Of a stretch of DNA of 64,000 nt, positions 19,546 to 31,740 are shown piece by piece. The notes beneath the pieces were generated by a model. The model worked only from the letters and a program-made list of their open reading frames with translations, was not told where the DNA came from and did not search any database. The first letter of the stretch is position 1, and each line of letters opens with the position of its first letter. The translations under genes were made by a program, and so were the position numbers. The DNA comes from Eupeodes corollae (Eukaryota; Arthropoda; Insecta; Diptera; Syrphidae), in assembly GCF_945859685.1 (NCBI RefSeq), contig NC_079147.1:11325289-11389288 (forward strand). The letters run 5' to 3'.

Positions 19546-22199
19546 CTAAACTTTAACGATAAAAATAAACTAAACGTAATAACTGCATGTTTGCGCTGAA
19601 AACTTGTAAGAAAGAAGGAATGTGATTGGATTGTAGCAAGTACCTTCCACCTACTAATAACATTCCTTCATAATCATCATAAACATGGCTTTATCCTGTC
19701 AGGACACCTACCTAACTACACAACTAATAGGCGATCGCTTTACAATTTAAACATTCATATTCTACCTCTTTCTTATCTTCAGAAAATTTATTTTCCATCC
19801 TGGTTCTTCTAATATGAAATCGAAATAAAGCTATCGAAGGGAAAATGCTTTGAACGAACTAGTGGAATACACAAACAATTGTTTTCGTTAAGAATGCTTA
19901 CAAGTATTTTTCATTTCCGAAATGAGTTGTCCTAGGATGAGTTGTGTCTTGGGATGAAACTAGCTTTCCGGCAAAAAATGGTGTGTATTCGATAAGTTCA
20001 TTCAAATGCACAAACCATTTCCTCTAACTTTATATTTTCCGAGTATTTCATATTTTCATTATAATAAAAAGTTAAATTTGTTTAACAAATTATAAATTAA
20101 TATTCAATAAAGTACAATTCGCATAGTCTACGAAAAAAAAACATTTGAATTTCAAAAACTATGTAGTTAGATTCTAAGGAGCTTGAAACGTAGAGAAATA
20201 CCAGTATTTTCAATTCTACAAGTTTGACCGAATACAAAAATTTCCAATGCGAAATTATTAAATTATGCACATGATTCTAGCTTTAATAAATATTTCAATA
20301 CTAAATACACTGTTACGGTGTTCGAAAATAACAACAATTTCAATTTTTTTTATTTCTATAAAAAATGTAGTGTTTACAAAAAGGAAAAAAAATAGGAATT
20401 CGCACTCTTTTGCTGACCAAATTTTGTATCTTTCTTACATCTTATTTCATATCTTTTCATAGCTGTCTTCTCAATTTTGACATCTCGTAGAAATGTATGT
20501 ATAAGGTCTTAGATGTGACAAAAACTTGTTACAATACTGAGTTAACTTATATTTAGCATTATTGTTTATAAAATATTTAAGACAAGTACAAACTTTTTCT
20601 GGCTTGTTTTTCTTTTTTGTTTAATTAAAACTGCATCAAAACATTTATTGTAGAGGATTTTGTTATTATTTTCATTGCATAAAAACAATTAATTAATCGA
20701 GTTATAGAATTTTTAAATTCTTACTATTTTTACAATATCAATAGTAACTTAACTTGCTCTATTTAAAAACCCGTTTTAATGGTAAACAAAAAAATACCCC
20801 CTTTAACTTAGATCACACGATAAGTTTATAATTCAAAGTCATACAAATTAATAGCCCTTGCCAATTGAATTGAAGGTCTATTCTATATCTATACAATAAT
20901 CGCATTTGAACTTAATATTTAAACCTTTATACAAAAAAAAACAAGACATAAACATTTAACTTGAATTCTTAATCAATTTGTATGGAATTATGTCCGATAA
21001 TATTAAAACAGTCTTTAAACCATTTAAGATTGATATCTTCACATATACGAAATCACACGAACGTGATTATTGAATTACTTTGATGTCCTTCCTGTTTATA
21101 GAGAATTGTTATAATTTTCGTATAAAATAATAAATGTAATTAAATTGAGAACATCATTGAAGTAAACAAATTAACTTTTGTGTGTTTTCAATTGGATGTA
21201 AATTTTAAATATCTTGAAACTTTACCTCAAATAAATGACAAGGTTTATGACACTCTCGCACTAACTACAAAAGTAAATAAGTCTGTTCTTCATGTGAATA
21301 CAAATAAAGCTGTATACATGATAAATGTACATAGAAATATTATATGTACGATACGTGGTTTTAAATTAAATGGATTTTCTTATGGCATTTTGACATTTTG
21401 AAACGTATTGTTAATGTCATTTAATTGACACATGAAATCGTAATTGGTAATTAATTGTTTTGCATTTTTGATTTCAAATGTATCCAATGTACATAAGTGA
21501 GTAATTGAATTGTATATATTTGAGTAACTTATATACGTAGGAACGTGTAAGTATATCTAAACTAATGAGATTTAAACAAATTTAATGAATCAAATATTAG
21601 GCATATATGTATCTAACCGAGTTTGAGATTTCAGTCTCAGAAATCATAAATCATCAGACCTTATTGACTCGAATTGTCACTTCACGACTGCGACGTTTCA
21701 AGGTAAATTGACAATGTGCTTACATCAGACCGTTTTTAAAATCCGTCATTTCTAATTTTTGGTGGGATGTTAAAGATGATGTCCTGATTAATAATTTACG
21801 TTTGGCACCGGAAGCGTCAAATGCAAAAATGGTCACAAATCGCAAAATGTTTGGACTATTAATGTTTTTTTGGTGATGTTAAGTTTATATGACATTTTTT
21901 TGGTGGTAGGTAGTAATATTTGTACGACTATGAGACTATTTAATTCATTTTAAGTTGGTTAATCTGCGCATTTTCACAATAAAAGATAATAAATAATCTT
22001 GTGATTTTGTGCAGCGTCCATCATACTAATGGAAACGGAACACATGTGTACGCACAATACGTAAAAATTACAAGGGGTGGAAATGTGTATTCTACTTTTA
22101 TCAGTATCTTACGAGTATCTCATACTCCTTAAGTAGGTTTAAATAGAAATAAAAACATACAAGCTTTGTATACAAATTTCAAAAACAAGATTTCAATCC
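19546..22199. other. AT-rich region, no gene recognised
   Basis: Over 2.6 kb of AT-rich DNA. Short frames such as 21180-21401 (plus, 73 codons) have no motif. A short GCGACGTTTCAAGGT near 21690 recalls a SAT-element segment but is too short to call. Confidence 0.4.
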
Positions 22200-22400
22200 A
22201 ACATGACTTAAGATGGTAGAGAAGTTACAAAAAGTGGGTCATCCGATTCCGTCCGTCCGTCTGTCTGTTTGTCTGTAAACGCCTCTACATTTCAAACTTA
22301 GAAAGTAAGGTTTAAATAGGCTATTGGATTTTTATAAAAAATTTACTGAATGTCGAAAACAATATTTTCTGTGAGATAAAATTAGTTTTGTAAAGCTATA
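22200..22400 (-). mobile_element. SAT-element, partial copy
   Basis: The stretch from about 22319 (TATTGGATTTTTATAAAAAA ... GTCGAAAACAATATTTTCTG) matches the reverse complement of 17690-17755 in copy 1. To its left is a GTCCGTCCGTCTGTCTG tract. Only one monomer-sized part remains. Confidence 0.45.
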
Positions 22401-22429
22401 AGAAGTATATCTGGCAGATCCTTCACAAT

Positions 22430-24390
22430 TGGTGTTAACTTGCACTTAAGGAGCATTTCCTCAAACTTCTCAACCCAATAAACAACGGCCCAATAGTACA
22501 ATAAGCCAGCTCTCTAGAAGAAAAAGACTATCTAGATAGATGCATAAGTTCGGATGATGTCAAAGAGGCCATCGCAAAAACAAAGTTGAACAAAGCACCT
22601 TTTGAGTGCTACAATAGTCTTACAAAAGAGGCTTTATTTATGCTGACTTACTCTTTTAATCACATATTTAACTTCAATAATTTACCCTAAGGCTTGCGAA
22701 AGGCGATTTTGTTTCCATTACATAAAAAAGGTGACAGAGGAATTTTCTTCCTGAACTGTTAATTAAAGATCTGTTTATCTGTTCTTTTCACAAGACTTAC
22801 AACATGGGTTGAAAAGGAGAACCTGCTTAGTGATTTTCAGGCTGGATTTAGGCAAAATCATTTAACAATCGACCAGATTTTCATTGCAATGAATATAGCG
22901 CAATCGTTCCAGGACCAAAATAAGAAACTGAAACAGCTTTTGATTCTATCGATAGATAGATTTTACAAATTGTCCATCCATGACATGTCCAGAAAGATGC
23001 CTAATGTTCTAAAACTCTTGTACGCGGATACACAATTAGCAGATTGGAATGGAAAGATACTTTCGGAATGGTTTTCAACAAACATGGGTGTAAAACAGGG
23101 GTGTGTTTTAAGTACTATTTTGTTCATGCTATTTCTTGATGACCTTGCGGTGCTGATCATATTGTTTTCTTATCGGAAACGACTCAAGGACTGAGTCAGA
23201 TGAATATGGGAGAGTAATGCGCAAAATGGAATCTCACGGGAAATTCGAGTAAGTCCAAAATAATGATATTTCGAAAGGTCGGTGGACGGTATGCCTAAAA
23301 TGAAAAGTGGAAATTTGCTGGTGAAGAAATTGAAATCGTCAAGGAATACGAATATCTTGACATAGAAATATCATCAAATTTATCTCTGAAAAGTCATCTT
23401 TCCAACAAGCTTCAGCTAACTAAAACAGCACTGAACTCTACATGGAAATCCTGCATTAATTCGAGTACACTCAGTTTAAGTGCTTTTGATGCGACTTCTA
23501 AATCAGTCATGTTTTATGCTGCTCAGGTTTGAGGTTACGAACAAAGTGCAGAAGTTGAAAAATGACTTAGATTTTTTCTCAAGAGATTGTTCAAACTCCC
23601 TTCAAATTGTCCAAACTATATGCTTTTATTAAAAACAGGTTTGTCGCCATTATTTCTGCAACCTTGAATTTTAACTTTCATTATATAATGAAAGCAATGT
23701 CGCAGCCATCTAACCGTCTGTCTAGACTTGTGGTAACACATGCGATCTCTTCCAAATCTTTGATTTACAAAAAGTGGCAACTTTTGGCAACAAGAAACAA
23801 CCTTGGAGAGAGAAAAAGCAAGCGCAGTCATCTCTTTATAGATGATATTACTGCACACTTAGTAACAACTTAATTAAGTGCAAATATTTTCGGGATGAAA
23901 ATAGTACCTTCAACATAAAAGCCATTTTTAGGACAAGAGGAGAACTGATTGAACTTGAATTTCAAACCACACAAGGATGATCTTCCTTTATTTTGCACTT
24001 TATGTAACCTTGGATCCATTTTATAGCAATATGCCCGGTTCTCAGTGAGATAAAAAGGTTTTTCTTTCGACAGCTCGAAAATAACATTAGAGAGAAAAAC
24101 AAATATTTTAAATGGTTGTGAAGGATGTAAGTCGGTTGCTGCATTCTGTAAGGAAGCTGCTAGCTACAGAGCCAAAATAATAGCAAAAGAATTTTTAAAA
24201 GGTTACCAGAAACAAAAAATACTCAACCCATGTACTAAATATTTATTTAAAAACAAAAATTGTTTCTTAAAAAAAACCTATTTTTATACCAAATATTATT
24301 TTACTTGCCATCTAAGGTCTGATCGCTAAATAACTTATGTTAAATATGTAATCAAAATTACTTTAAAAGAAATAAATAAATTCAAATATA
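22430..24390 (+). mobile_element. LINE-H: degraded non-LTR retrotransposon, clade uncertain
   Basis: RT peptides in several frames: KLNKAPFECYNSL and HIFNFNNLP near 22590-22690, PLHKKGDRG (22718), LLSDFQAGFRQNHLTIDQIF (22825), MSRKMPNVLKLLYADTQLAD (22984), MGVKQGCVLSTILFMLFLDD (23083), then NEYKYLD-like and AAQVWG-like thumb traces and LYKKWQLLATRN near 23770. The C-terminus with IAICPVLSEI (24025) is a CCHC-type tail region. Stops and shifts are many. It ends in an AATAAATAAATTC stretch that runs directly into the 6-bp tandem array at 24397. The clade could be LOA-, Outcast- or similar; not decided. Confidence 0.7.
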
Positions 24391-24396
24391 ATCTAA

Positions 24397-25038
24397 TCTA
24401 AATCTAAATCTAAATCTAAATCTAAATCTAAATCTAAATCTAAATTTAAATCTAAATCTAAATCTAAATCTAAATCTAAATCTAAATCTAAATCTAAATC
24501 TAAATCTAAATCTAAATCTAAATCTAAATCTAAATCTAAATCTAAATCTAAATCTAAATCTAAATCTAAATCTAAATCTAAATCTAAATCTAAATCTAAA
24601 TCTAAATCTAAATCTAAATCTAAATCTAAATCTAAATCTAAATCTAAATCTAAATCTAAATCTAAATCTAAATCTAAATCTAAATCTAAATCTAAATCTA
24701 AATCTAAATCTAAATCTAAATCTAAATCTAAATCTAAATCTAAATCTAAATCTAAATCTAAATCTAAATCTAAATCTAAATCTAAATCTAAATCTAAATC
24801 TAAATCTAAATCTAAATCTAAATCTAAATCTAAATCTAAATCTAAATCTAAATCTAAATCTAAATCTAAATCTAAATCTAAATCTAAATCTAAATCTAAA
24901 TCTAAATCTAAATCTAAATCTAAATCTAAATCTAAATCTAAATCTAAATCTAAATCTAAATCTAAATCTAAATCTAAATCTAAATCTAAATCTAAATCTA
25001 AATCTAAATCTAAATCTAAATCTAAATCTAAATCTAAA
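24397..25038. repeat. (TCTAAA)107 hexanucleotide array
   Basis: 107 head-to-tail copies of TCTAAA over 642 bp. All but one are perfect; the exception is TTTAAA at 24445-24450. The array begins with short, shifted versions (ATCTAATCTAAATC) and ends at TCTAAACAATCTAAAATAAG. It follows the 3' end of LINE-H, so it probably grew out of the LINE's short repeat tail. The open frames through it (Arg-Phe or Leu-Asp repeats on the minus strand) are products of the repeat, not genes. Confidence 0.97.
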
Positions 25039-26605
25039 CAATCTAAAATAAGTTTGCTGTAAATAATGATTCCAACCACCGTATTTTTTAGAACTGGCCC
25101 TCATCGACTTGTTCCTGTTCTCAAACTAAAAGAATATACTCGTTGGTAAGACATTTTTCTACTCCAAAGGGACGATCCCCGAAACTAAACTCAGGATACA
25201 ATCAAATAGTAATTTTAAAATTATGTTAAAAATTGTTTATTATTGAATAGTAAAATTCTATAAAAATATTCTTCTTTTCTCATTTAACCTTCGAACTTTG
25301 CACCCCAACTCTTAACAAATATCGAATGCAAATATCAAAATACAAGCAATTAGTGTCCTATCAATTGCAGCTACCAGCTATGAAGAAAAAGTCCTTAGAA
25401 TTTCTCAAAACTTCTACATCGACTAGACTCTATAATATACTTTCTTATTTCATAAAACAAACTGAAAAATATACATAGAAACAAAATAAATTGAAGCACA
25501 AAAGGAGTATAGTAAAGTCATATATGCCAATAAAACTATGGATAAGGATTACTCAGGGCATCCATATAAACACTAGACACCCATTTGCAATAAGGACTAT
25601 TATAGTTGTTTTATCTTAAGGAACTTTTTCCCAGAATCCACATCCCAGACAAAAATCAAACGTCCAAGGAAAAAGAATTCAAAGCAACAAGAATACAAAA
25701 AAAATCATACATCTTGTCTTTCAAATGTCTTGCCCACAGAAATCCTTTTTGCCATTTTCTTATGGTTGTTCAATTTTGAACTTTCGTTGTTTTTGAAATA
25801 AAAAAAAGAACATAGCAATCTACGGCTAGGCTAATGGATATTCATTGTCGGTGATGGACAAAACTACTATACACACTGGCAGACACTTGAGAATCCTTTT
25901 TCCGTTCTTGACATTTTCTTTATAAGGATCACATACCTATACATCTTTGAATACTATATTTGAATGTTAAGATATATAAATAAGGCTTCTCTATATAAAG
26001 TAAAGCAAAGAAAAAGAGAATATACAAAATTGTGTAAATGTGAATTGAGATGGAAATGATTACACCGATGCGATGATTCTATGCCTGAAGGCGACACACT
26101 ATATGTACAAGCCAACCAAAGCACTCTTCTTTTGAAGAAACGTTCAAGCCCAAGACAATCCTTAAGATGATTATATGCAATGCTTATGCTTATGGATATG
26201 GATATCCTTTGCAATGGACTAATCCTAAATGGAGATATTGTGAGTATGCTGCTGTTGCTGCTTCTTCTTCTACTGCTGCTGATGATGATGATGATGATTG
26301 GAAATTAAGCCCGAAGCCACATTTATACATATCATATATGTATATGTATTATATTGCACAAAACCACAGCAAGAGACACCCTTTTTTGTCCCTATGGAGA
26401 TTATCTTTCAAATGGTCGCTGTTTAATCAAAAGTCCTTGAGGCAATAACTATGGAATGGAATTGTCTTTGAGGTGGAATAATATTCAAATTTGAAAAATA
26501 CTTCTAAAGGGTGTTTTTTTCATTTCTATTATTTGACAGTTTGACATTTCTGTGCAGTAAGGTTTGTCTGTTATTCATTAGTTGTTCAACTTTAGAAAAT
26601 CACTT
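25039..26605. other. Non-coding region, no gene recognised
   Basis: No motif found. A short (GCT)n/(GAT)n run occurs near 26250-26300. A TTTGACAGTTTGACATTTC stretch near 26530 lies just before the RTE copy. Confidence 0.35.
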
Positions 26606-26609
26606 AAGA

Positions 26610-28905
26610 TGAAATCGTTCGCGAAGCTTTACCAACAAGCCTCTGATACGGACGGATTTATTGTTGACAACCCTCGCACACGATTTAAGGACAACGAACT
26701 TTTGATAAGCACGTAGAATGAATGGTAGGTCCCTTAAAAGACGGGCCGCCAAACAACAAACGGAGGTCCTAGTCTGCTATAAAACAAATATCACCACCAA
26801 GCAAAAACAGGATGAAAAACTGCTAATTTTCTAAGGTGACTGCCACCAAGAAAACCAACAACACTTATTTCGATGCAGCTTTGTCATCAACGAGCGCTGC
26901 ATGACCATCCGCATCAAGGTTAAATTCCTCAACATTAGCTTCTCATATGTGCACACACCTACACAGAAGAAAAGGATGAAAACACCAAGCTTAGCTATGA
27001 TGGGAAAATGTCTTTGGTGGAACAATCGGGAAAAACAGTCTGCACGACAATACTTCCGATAAAGAGTTCAAGCTCATTAATTTTTCTGCTGGGCGAAAGG
27101 TCAAGGTAGCCAGTAATCGTTTTCCACTCCTCAACATCCACAAAGAAACTTGGAGTATTCCTGATCATTCTACCGTTAACGAGATTGACCATATTGCGAT
27201 CGACACTAGATACGTTTGCAGAATCATGGATGTCCGAACTTTTCGAGGAGCTAAAAGCAACCACTTCCTCATTGACGCCAAGGTAGCTCTTTGGATTTCC
27301 AAACCTAAGATGCTGGGAGAACATACAACTTCGAACGGCTAAAATCGCAAGAGATCTTCAAATCCTTCTCCGACCGATTCGCTAGAACCCTCTTTCAAAG
27401 CTTTCCATCGCCAATACTATGTATCGAGAACCAGTGGCAACATTGCCAAAATACAATCAGAGAAGCCGCCTTTGAGGTCCTGGGTTTAAACAGCCACCAA
27501 CACGAAAGTATGGTTTGATGCAGCCAAAGAACAGGCACGTAAAGAGACTTTGCATAGAAAGACGAGAGCTGCTCACCAGTACTGTAAGCAGAAGACGACA
27601 GAGGAACACCGACTTCTATGAAGGAAGCGTGCGGTCGAAGATGTTAAGACGTTCAAATGCAGGAAAAAAGTTTCAAAGTTGTATAAGCAGATGAAATGAA
27701 ATTCACAAGTACATTATCCTCGAACTGAAGTCTGAAAAACTGGAGGTGGAAACATCAAAGTAGAACCGCAGTCAATGGTGAGAATTTGAAGGACCACTTC
27801 TGCCTGTATAACGGCGAGGACTAACCGAATTCTGCTATCGGGCAGGATGATCCATTCAATATGGACGATGAAAGCCAACAATCCTGTCTTTCCGACTTAG
27901 AAGAAAAATAAAGCTTGCCACATCTAAATTGAAGTCTAACAATGCTGAAGCAGATGGCTTGAATGCCAAGCTCTAAAAAGCAACTGGAGATAATTTGGTA
28001 AGGAGCATGCTCCAACTTATCTGTAAGATATGGTCGGAAGAATGCATGCCCGATGAATGGAGTCCCAGTATTGTTCCTTATCCTGAAAAAAAGAGACCCT
28101 TTTGACTGCACCCACTATAGAGGAATCAGTCTATTTAACATCGCTTACAAATTCTTCTCTGCAGTAGTTTGTGAACGTCTAAAGCTTATCGTCAACAACC
28201 TAATAGGTTCTTAGCAGTGTGGCTTTAGACCAGGAAAGTTTTTTGTTTTTAAGTGTTTAAGCTATTAAAAAACACCCCTAAATCCTGCAAATATCTGGAC
28301 TGTCTAAGCAGGGTTTAGGCAAGAAGATGCGCTATAATGTGATTTCTACAACATCCGGAACACATAGGACAAAACAAAGTATATGCTATCAAAAAATAAA
28401 GATACACCTGTCCACCGCCTAGGTCAAATCGTCACTATCAAAAGCAGTGGTTTCGAGGTAGTCAAGGAGCTAACCAGCCTCTGCCTCTAAACAAATCATC
28501 AATTCCACAAAACACACTTTAGTTGAATTCTGACAAAGAGCCGCTGCTCCTTCAGTTTGGCCAAACAAATGTGTTAAAATCTCTTTTCTGGAAAGAAAGA
28601 CTTCAAGTTTTACAAAACTCTAATTAACCAGTTTTGATCGAGCTCTTTCATAATGTGAATGTAGTACAAAGATCAACCATTGGCCAAATGGACTATAACG
28701 CTCCAGCAGGGAAAATCTTCGTATCCCAGCCTCCAAGTTCGACACGACGTGGAAGGAAGAACTTCTGCTACAAAGTTCCGGCGATTTCTGAAGCAATAGT
28801 GCTTGGTTTCGCCGACTGGAGGAAGCTGCAAAGTACCGCACACGATAAGATAACACAATATCTCGGGAGCCATAATTATCAAACTAAAACAAATCATCAG
28901 TAATA
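26610..28905 (+). mobile_element. RTE-type LINE, long but degraded copy
   Basis: Starts with GCGAAGC...ACCAACAAGCCT...GATACGG and VDNPRTRFKDNELL, the same 5' coding start as the RTE copy at 11816. It keeps the part that copy lost: the endonuclease stretch HLFRCSFVINERCMTIRIKV, TIGKNSLHD-like and FKLINFSAGRKVKVASNRF (27068), DIHDSANV-type and DHIAIDTRYVCRIMDVRTF (27188). RT follows (KSNNAEADGLNAKL, NHYRGIS-like at 28110, FRPGK at 28228), and NGLYNAPAGKIFVSQPPS closes the C-terminus near 28700-28880. Dozens of stops and shifts. It is degraded but nearly full length. Confidence 0.8.
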
Positions 28906-28929
28906 TTCGAACTTTCGAACAGCGTATAA

Positions 28930-28980
28930 TTTTAGTTTTGACCTCAATGAATGTGGAATTCTTTATCTAACTCTATTAAA
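28930..28980 (+). mobile_element. LINE-A C-terminal scrap
   Basis: MWNSLSNSI at 28951-28977 is the conserved R-M-W-N-A-L-P end motif of LINE-A. It directly touches the hairpin that follows. Confidence 0.4.
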
Positions 28981-29040
28981 GTTTAAAGTTGTAAACTTCA
29001 AAATAGCCTTCCTCCTATTTTGAAGTTCACAACTTTAAAC
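28981..29040. repeat. Near-perfect 26-bp inverted repeat with 8-base loop
   Basis: Arms 28981-29006 (GTTTAAAGTTGTAAACTTCA...) and 29015-29040 pair with a single mismatch around the loop CCTTCCTC. The transcript would fold into a stable hairpin. It lies at the end of a LINE-A scrap. It could be a foldback created at a LINE end, a MITE relic or a small-RNA precursor; the short stem argues against a typical miRNA. Confidence 0.8.
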
Positions 29041-31164
29041 TAGTATCTTCTGTTGACACTACTTTCTTCTGTATTAAAACCTAAAAAATCTTAAAGGTAG
29101 ACAAAACTCCTTTAGTGTGGGAAAAACAATAGAAACAAAAGAAAGCAATGACTTTTTTTAATAATGGAGAACCTAAATGCCCAATACGGAAGACTTAATG
29201 ACTATTAGAAGCGTAATAAAAATAATAAGGCCCAACAGGTGAATTTTAAAAAACTTCCCAGTTTTCTAGCCACCGAGTTCCACTGTAAAGTTTATATTCA
29301 AGTCCGGTCTCAATCTCTTAAGCAATTTGACTATTCGTATTTGCATCTTTCCATTTGTAATGCAAAAGGTCCTGAATTTTTCTCATTTTTTTTTTGTCAA
29401 ATCAAATCGAACTCAAGTTAAAAGGAAAACGACGTGTGTTGTATTCTACCGGAAAAGAAAGAAGGTCGATCGGCTCTTTCACAAAAAAGCCAATTCCAAT
29501 TGCGACCCACAATCGAATCCAAGTGCCTCCTTGTTTGCATATAAAGTATTGAAGGAGTTTTGTTTTCTGTTTTGGGTTTTCGAAGAAAACAAAGAAGGGA
29601 TTAGCCAGGACCCTCACCGATGCTGCCGGTACCACACGATGAATTTATTCAATTCAATAAATTTCCATTCTCCTACTACGGTTGGTTTACCATTTTCCGT
29701 TTTTGCTATCATGGCCCAGGGAGAAATATTGGTTCAGGACGAAAAGAATTGAATTGGAAAAAGAAGTAGTGTGGTAACAACATAACCTTCTCCATACCAT
29801 AGACAGACAGAGAGAGAGAAAGAGGTAAAGGTGGGCTATAAAGAATCGAAAAGACGAAGAACAATCCTGTGAATCCTGAAGGAAAATCAATTAAGAAACA
29901 AACGAACCATCCTCAAAGGGGGAGTCTTAGGGTATAATGTGCGGGACACGGTACAATAGATCGTCTCTGATAGTTAGTTAGTGTCCAGCCGGCGGCGGTG
30001 GTGGCGATGATGGTGATGGTGATGCTTGGTTGGTGGTTGGTAGGTGGTGGCAGTAAGGGTTATATCAAGGCAACTAAAGTGTTGTGCAAAAGGCATCAGG
30101 ATTCAGGATATCTTCTGTTTTTTCTCGGCATCTCCATTATTTTGTTTAATAAATTCAAACATTTTTGTTGGTCTTATTGCAATTGGAAATATACAATTGT
30201 CGGGGCTACTGCCATTACAACTGCCAATGCCACTGCCACTGACCGGTCTAACTGAAGACAACCCGTTGCCCATTATGTGCCGGTTCAGGAACTTTTCTCC
30301 TCTTTCCGGGATCATTTTATTTTCTTTTCCCATTAATTTTCGAACTTGAAAAAAAAAATATAGAAGACAACAAGGATGTTGGTAATGTTAAAAAAAACAA
30401 GGACTCAACAGAAAAACCGTGAGGATAAATGTGAATATATTCACATTTGTTTGGCTTTAGACCTCCATTAAATCTTTTCGTCTCTTCCCGGTTGGATGGA
30501 TGGATGAATGCGGAGGATAGATGTAATGGCATCAAAGAAATGATGGAAGAAAAATGGATAAAGCCAAATACATTTCCATTTTAGATCAGTCTTTCTTTTT
30601 TTAGGTTAGGTAGAAGTGCACAAAGTCTGATAGTGCTTTTTATTGTTGGTATTTTTGTTATTTTTTTTAAGAATCAGGATAAGCGTCAGGATAAGCGTTC
30701 AATTCAAATGCTGCAAATTCATTTTCAAAAACAAATAAGAAAACAACAAAAAACGGAAAATAACGAAAAGGATAAGTTTTGCTGAGTTTGAATGATGATT
30801 GAATTTAAAATACATCAAACTAAGTGTGAGTCTGAGGTTTTATGTAAACAATGTTATATTTTAAAAAAGAACTATGAGCGAATTTTTCGAAGTTTTTCTT
30901 CTTTACTTTTTGTTGTTTTAGCAAATGATAAAGTTTTATTGCAGCCATGTTTTGTTTGATAGGAATCAATTTGTTGTTTGTGTTTGTTTTCATTAATGCA
31001 AAAGCACTTAGACGTTAAATGCAATATAGTGTTTAAAGAGTTATTCAAAATGACTGCGTATTTTTTGGTTATCCTGGACTTCAGAGCCTAACCTCTAAAG
31101 AGAAATCGAACGTTGACATTTTGAAGGTATTTTCAGGACTAATTTGACTATTTTGACTTATTTA
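29041..31164. other. Non-coding region with GT-rich patch, no gene recognised
   Basis: Base composition is less AT-rich at 29400-30350, with open frames up to 141 codons (29327-29752, plus) that lack any motif. A GGT/GAT-rich patch at 29985-30055 and a TGGATGGATG run near 30492 are simple sequence. This could be regulatory or intronic host DNA, but nothing proves it. Confidence 0.35.
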
Positions 31165-31740
31165 CTTTTCATGGTGAGTTATTGGAAAATTTTGACATTT
31201 CTCGACGTTTCAAGGTCCCTAGAGTCCAAATAAAGACTCTTAGAAAGATGTCTGTGCGTGCGTGTGTACGTTCGTTTACGTAAAAACAACTAACGGTTTT
31301 TTATAAATCAAAGGAACTGACAAAAAATGTGAAAATGTTTACGAATACAAAATTATTTTGTCTCCAAAAACAATTTTTTGCAACGAAAATTAACATTTTT
31401 AACATTTGCTAAAATTTTTAGAAAATTCGAATTTACAGTTTTTTTTATTAAAAAATAGAAACCTAAAAAAAACATTACTCAAACTTGGTAAAAATTGAAT
31501 ATCGACTCAAATATCTTTTCAATACTTTAAGATAATGGCTTTAAACTACTTTTATCTTTTAAAAAATATTGTTGTTACCATTCAGTAAAATTTTGAAAAA
31601 AATTGAACTGACAGTTATTATACAAAAAAAAAACAAAAACCTAACAAAAAAGCAATACTAAAACTTGGTAAAAATTTACTTTCGACTCAATTAGCTTTTC
31701 AAAAATTAAAACTATTGTCTTCAAACTTTTTTTTAGGAAA
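31165..31740 (+). mobile_element. SAT-element, 3'-truncated copy
   Basis: Begins like the other copies: ATTTTGACATTTCTCGACGT, CAAGGTCCCTAGAGTCCAAA, AGAAAGATGTCTGTGCGTGC. It then continues with two to three monomers (AAATATCTTTTCAA at 31509, a variant at 31690). It stops at about 31735 where LINE-A starts, so it lacks the GCATCCCAGCCTC end. Confidence 0.65.

Noticed and set aside
22240..22275. Independent microsatellite of GTCC/GTCT type
   Set aside because: Short and decayed; it lies where SAT-elements carry a similar GT/CG-rich tract, so it is probably part of that element.
24382..25104. Long open frames of Arg-Phe or Leu-Asp repeats on the minus strand
   Set aside because: They are forced by the 6-bp array, which has no stop in two frames; there is no start context, promoter or sequence outside the repeat.
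29327..29752. 141-codon frame on the plus strand
   Set aside because: No motif, typical Phe/Lys/Ser-rich chance composition and overlap with other frames on the opposite strand. I cannot exclude an exon but see no support.
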